Shown here: piece by piece, positions 61,860-64,000 of the stretch | Layout of the letters: every line of letters starts with the position of its first letter | How positions within the stretch are numbered: the stretch's first letter is position 1 | Origin: Alcanivorax profundi | Lineage (GTDB): Bacteria > Pseudomonadota > Gammaproteobacteria > Pseudomonadales > Alcanivoracaceae | DNA length: 64,000 bases | NCBI RefSeq assembly: GCF_003597125.1 | Contig: NZ_QYYA01000005.1 | Coordinates: 158,781-222,780 of the forward strand | Direction: 5' to 3' | Notes under the pieces: model-generated | Databases searched by the model: none | Seen by the model: the letters and a program-made list of their open reading frames with translations, nothing else | Told to the model about the DNA's origin: nothing | Made by a program: the position numbers and the translations under genes

Positions 61860-63797
61860 TTACTGATTCAGGCGGGTCTCAATCAGCTGATCAACGACGC
61901 CGGGGTCTGCCAGGGTGGAGGTATCCCCCAGGCTGTCCAGTTCATCAGCGGCAATCTTGCGCAGAATGCGTCGCATGATTTTGCCTGAGCGGGTTTTGGG
62001 CAGGCCTGGTGCAAAGTGGATCAGGTCCGGTTTGGCGATGGGGCCGATTTCCTGAGTGACCAGATCACGCAGCGCCTGTACCAGCTCATCACTGCCTTCC
62101 TTGCCGGCCATCAGCGAGACATAGGCATAGATGCCCTGACCCTTCACGTCGTGCTGGTAGCCCACCACGGCGGCTTCAGAAATGCTCGGGTGCAGCACCA
62201 GTGCCGACTCGATTTCCGCTGTGCCCAGACGGTGGCCGGAGACGTTCAGGACGTCGTCCACCCGGCCGGTAATCCAGTAGTAACCATCCTCGTCACGGCG
62301 GGCGCCGTCGCCAGTGAAGTAATAGCCTTTGTAGGTGCTGAAATAGGTATCGATCATGCGCTGGTGATCACCGTAAACCGTGCGGATCTGGCTTGGCCAG
62401 CTGGAGCGAATGGCCAGATTGCCGGAGGTGGCTCCCTCCAGCTCGTTGCCGTCGGGATCCATCAGTACCGGTTCAATACCGAACATGGGCAAGGTGGCAG
62501 AGCCTGCTTTCAGGTCCACAGCACCGGGCAACGGGGCGATCATGATGGCGCCGGTTTCGGTTTGCCACCAGGTGTCGACGATCGGGCAGCGCGATTCCCC
62601 CACGACCTTGTAGTACCACTCCCAGGCCTCGGGGTTGATGGGTTCACCTACGGTACCGAGCAGTTTCAGGCTGGCACGGGAGGTTTGTGTTACCGGTGCA
62701 TCGCCCAGCCCCATGAGGGCGCGAATGGCGGTGGGGGCGGTGTAGAAGATGTTGACCTTGTGCTTGTCCACCACCTGCCAGCAACGTGAGGCATCCGGGT
62801 AGGTGGGTACCCCTTCGAACATCACGGTGGTGGCGCCGTTGGCCAGTGGGCCATAAACGATATAGCTATGGCCGGTAATCCAGCCCACATCGGCGGTGCA
62901 CCAGTAGATGTCACCTTCCTTGTAGTCGAAGACGTACTTGTGAGTCAGTGCCGCATTGAGCAGGTAGCCGGCAGAGGTATGCAGCACACCTTTGGGTTTG
63001 CCGGTGGAGCCGGAGGTGTACAGGGTGAACAGCGGATCTTCTGCAGCGACCCATTCCGGTTCGCAGTCTGCCGAAGCATCGCCGATGGCGTCGTGGTACC
63101 AGACATCGCGAGCCTCCTGCCAGGCCACATCGCCGCCAGTGCGTTTCACGGTCACACAGGTGTGGACGCTGTCGATACCGTCCATGGCCTTGTCCGCATT
63201 GACCTTGAGGGGCACGATCTTGCCGCCGCGAACGCCTTCATCGGCGGTGATGACGGCGCAGGCGCCTGCATCAATGATGCGATCTTTCAGCGCTTCGGGA
63301 GAGAAGCCGCCAAACACAACTGAGTGGATGGCGCCGATACGGGCGCAGGCCAGCATGGCATAGGCGGCTTCGGGGATCATGGGCATGTAGATTACGACCC
63401 GGTCGCCTTTTTTGACGCCGCGCTGTTTGAGGACATTGCCGAACTTGCTGACTTCCTCGAACAGCTGCTGATAGGTGATGTGCTTGTCCTGGTCGGGCTC
63501 GTCGCCCTCCCAGATGATCGCGGTCTGGTTGGCCCGCTCGGGCAAATGACGGTCGACGCAGTTATAGCAGACATTCAGGGTCGCGCCCTGAAACCAGGCC
63601 GCGCGGCCCTCTGTGAAGTCCCAGTCACTGACCTTGTCCCAGGGGGTTTTCCAGTCCAGAAACTGATTGGCACGGTCTGCCCAGAAGGTCTCCGGGTCAT
63701 TGATGGACTGTTGGTACCAGGCATCATATTGCTCGCGGGTCATCAGGGTCTGGGCTTTGAAATCGTCTGGAACAGGGTGAACGATGGGCTTGGACAT
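61860..63797 (-). CDS. acsA: Acetyl-CoA synthetase
   Basis: Activates acetate to acetyl-CoA through acetyl-AMP. The 645-residue protein has the AMP-binding signature [16 protein letters not shown] near residue 265, [28 protein letters not shown] (hinge), and C-terminal [13 protein letters not shown] with the Lys that is acetylated for control. AAGGAGG supports ATG 63797, where the homology starts. Intact and normal length. Useful for acetate and fatty-acid-derived carbon in a hydrocarbon degrader, by inference. Confidence 0.97.
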   Translation of the reverse strand: MSKPIVHPVPDDFKAQTLMTREQYDAWYQQSINDPETFWADRANQFLDWKTPWDKVSDWDFTEGRAAWFQGATLNVCYNCVDRHLPERANQTAIIWEGDEPDQDKHITYQQLFEEVSKFGNVLKQRGVKKGDRVVIYMPMIPEAAYAMLACARIGAIHSVVFGGFSPEALKDRIIDAGACAVITADEGVRGGKIVPLKVNADKAMDGIDSVHTCVTVKRTGGDVAWQEARDVWYHDAIGDASADCEPEWVAAEDPLFTLYTSGSTGKPKGVLHTSAGYLLNAALTHKYVFDYKEGDIYWCTADVGWITGHSYIVYGPLANGATTVMFEGVPTYPDASRCWQVVDKHKVNIFYTAPTAIRALMGLGDAPVTQTSRASLKLLGTVGEPINPEAWEWYYKVVGESRCPIVDTWWQTETGAIMIAPLPGAVDLKAGSATLPMFGIEPVLMDPDGNELEGATSGNLAIRSSWPSQIRTVYGDHQRMIDTYFSTYKGYYFTGDGARRDEDGYYWITGRVDDVLNVSGHRLGTAEIESALVLHPSISEAAVVGYQHDVKGQGIYAYVSLMAGKEGSDELVQALRDLVTQEIGPIAKPDLIHFAPGLPKTRSGKIMRRILRKIAADELDSLGDTSTLADPGVVDQLIETRLNQ

Positions 63798-63963
63798 CAG
63801 GGCCTCCTTGGAATACTGCCTGTAGAGAGCCGCGTACACCGCTCTCCGTTTTTCCTTCATTATTGTGGCTCGTTCCGCCTACGGGTATTCCACCATGGTC
63901 GTAGGGGAATCGGCGTGCCCCAAGAGTAAACAATGCGTAGAGGAATGGCCAAGTAGAAGAGCC

Positions 63964-64000
63964 GTGAATAGTGAATAGTTAACAGTGAATCGCGGGTTAG
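63964..64000. repeat. Left arm of a further heptad element, cut by the window edge
   Basis: GTGAATAGTGAATAGTTAAC followed by AGTGAATCGCG at the edge matches the left arms at 22.1, 41.1 and 56.1 kb. The hairpin and right arm, if present, lie outside. It is upstream of acsA rather than after a convergent pair, so its context differs, unless another gene's end lies just outside. Confidence 0.7.

Overview
The window looks like a core chromosomal segment of a marine gammaproteobacterium, most likely Alcanivorax or a close relative. Protein sequences and gene order resemble Pseudomonadales/Oceanospirillales (glnE-ilvE-waaF-waaC-waaG-waaP; hisB-hisH-hisA-hisF; asmA-mutY-yggX-tRNA-Phe; secB-grxC-rhodanese; glnA-ntrB-ntrC). 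DNA is moderately GC-rich. The genus is an inference; no rRNA is present. No prophage, complete insertion sequence, plasmid module or CRISPR array was seen.

Layout. 1-4 kb: argA, a Pit phosphate transporter with its DUF47 partner, and a REP-like inverted pair. 4-10 kb: an orphan GspE/PulE-type ATPase, glnE and ilvE. 10-22 kb: a lipopolysaccharide core cluster (waaF, an InaA-like kinase homologue, waaC, waaG, waaP, a tandem-kinase protein, a pyruvyltransferase-like protein, a GT-C membrane protein, lpxL, an O-antigen ligase and hldE). 22-26 kb: an AraC-type regulator facing a Baeyer-Villiger-type monooxygenase, an M48 lipoprotein protease and tRNA-Phe. 26-32 kb: yggX, mutY, asmA, a 7TMR-DISM sensor kinase and a small GNAT protein. 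32-41 kb: the his operon, a 265-bp MITE-like element, a BASS-family symporter with an unusual 5' hairpin, yibQ-ctpA-envC, and rhodanese-grxC-secB. 41-51 kb: trmL, two envelope proteins, typA, a retropepsin/UUP1/ATP-grasp operon, a phosphoesterase, and a PP-loop/TusA pair. 51-56 kb: glnA with a sigma-54/NtrC control region, a DUF4124 protein and ntrBC. 56-64 kb: an expanded heptanucleotide array, a lipoprotein, pip-dtd, a DUF3015 protein, a DUF4105 protein with a lipoprotein hydrolase, and acsA.

Nitrogen control links distant parts: NtrB/NtrC (53.5-56.1 kb) should drive glnA through two NtrC-like sites and a -24/-12 promoter, while GlnE (6.2 kb) adenylylates the conserved tyrosine in GlnA. The LPS genes form a nearly gap-free overlapping series that builds and phosphorylates inner core from HldE-made ADP-heptose.

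The most unusual signal is a repeat family, not a protein system. Three copies of a composite palindromic element (about 22.13, 41.13 and 56.10 kb) sit between convergent genes. Each has outer arms of 7-nt units and an inner 20-22 bp GC-rich hairpin. The arms supply stop codons of flanking genes, and the hairpin flanks change in a compensatory way. In one copy an arm has expanded to 25 tandem units. A fourth copy begins at the right edge, and a decayed arm lies between hisH and hisA. A second family (GGGA-CC--TGAATAAC ends) includes the 265-bp element with perfect 32-bp inverted repeats.
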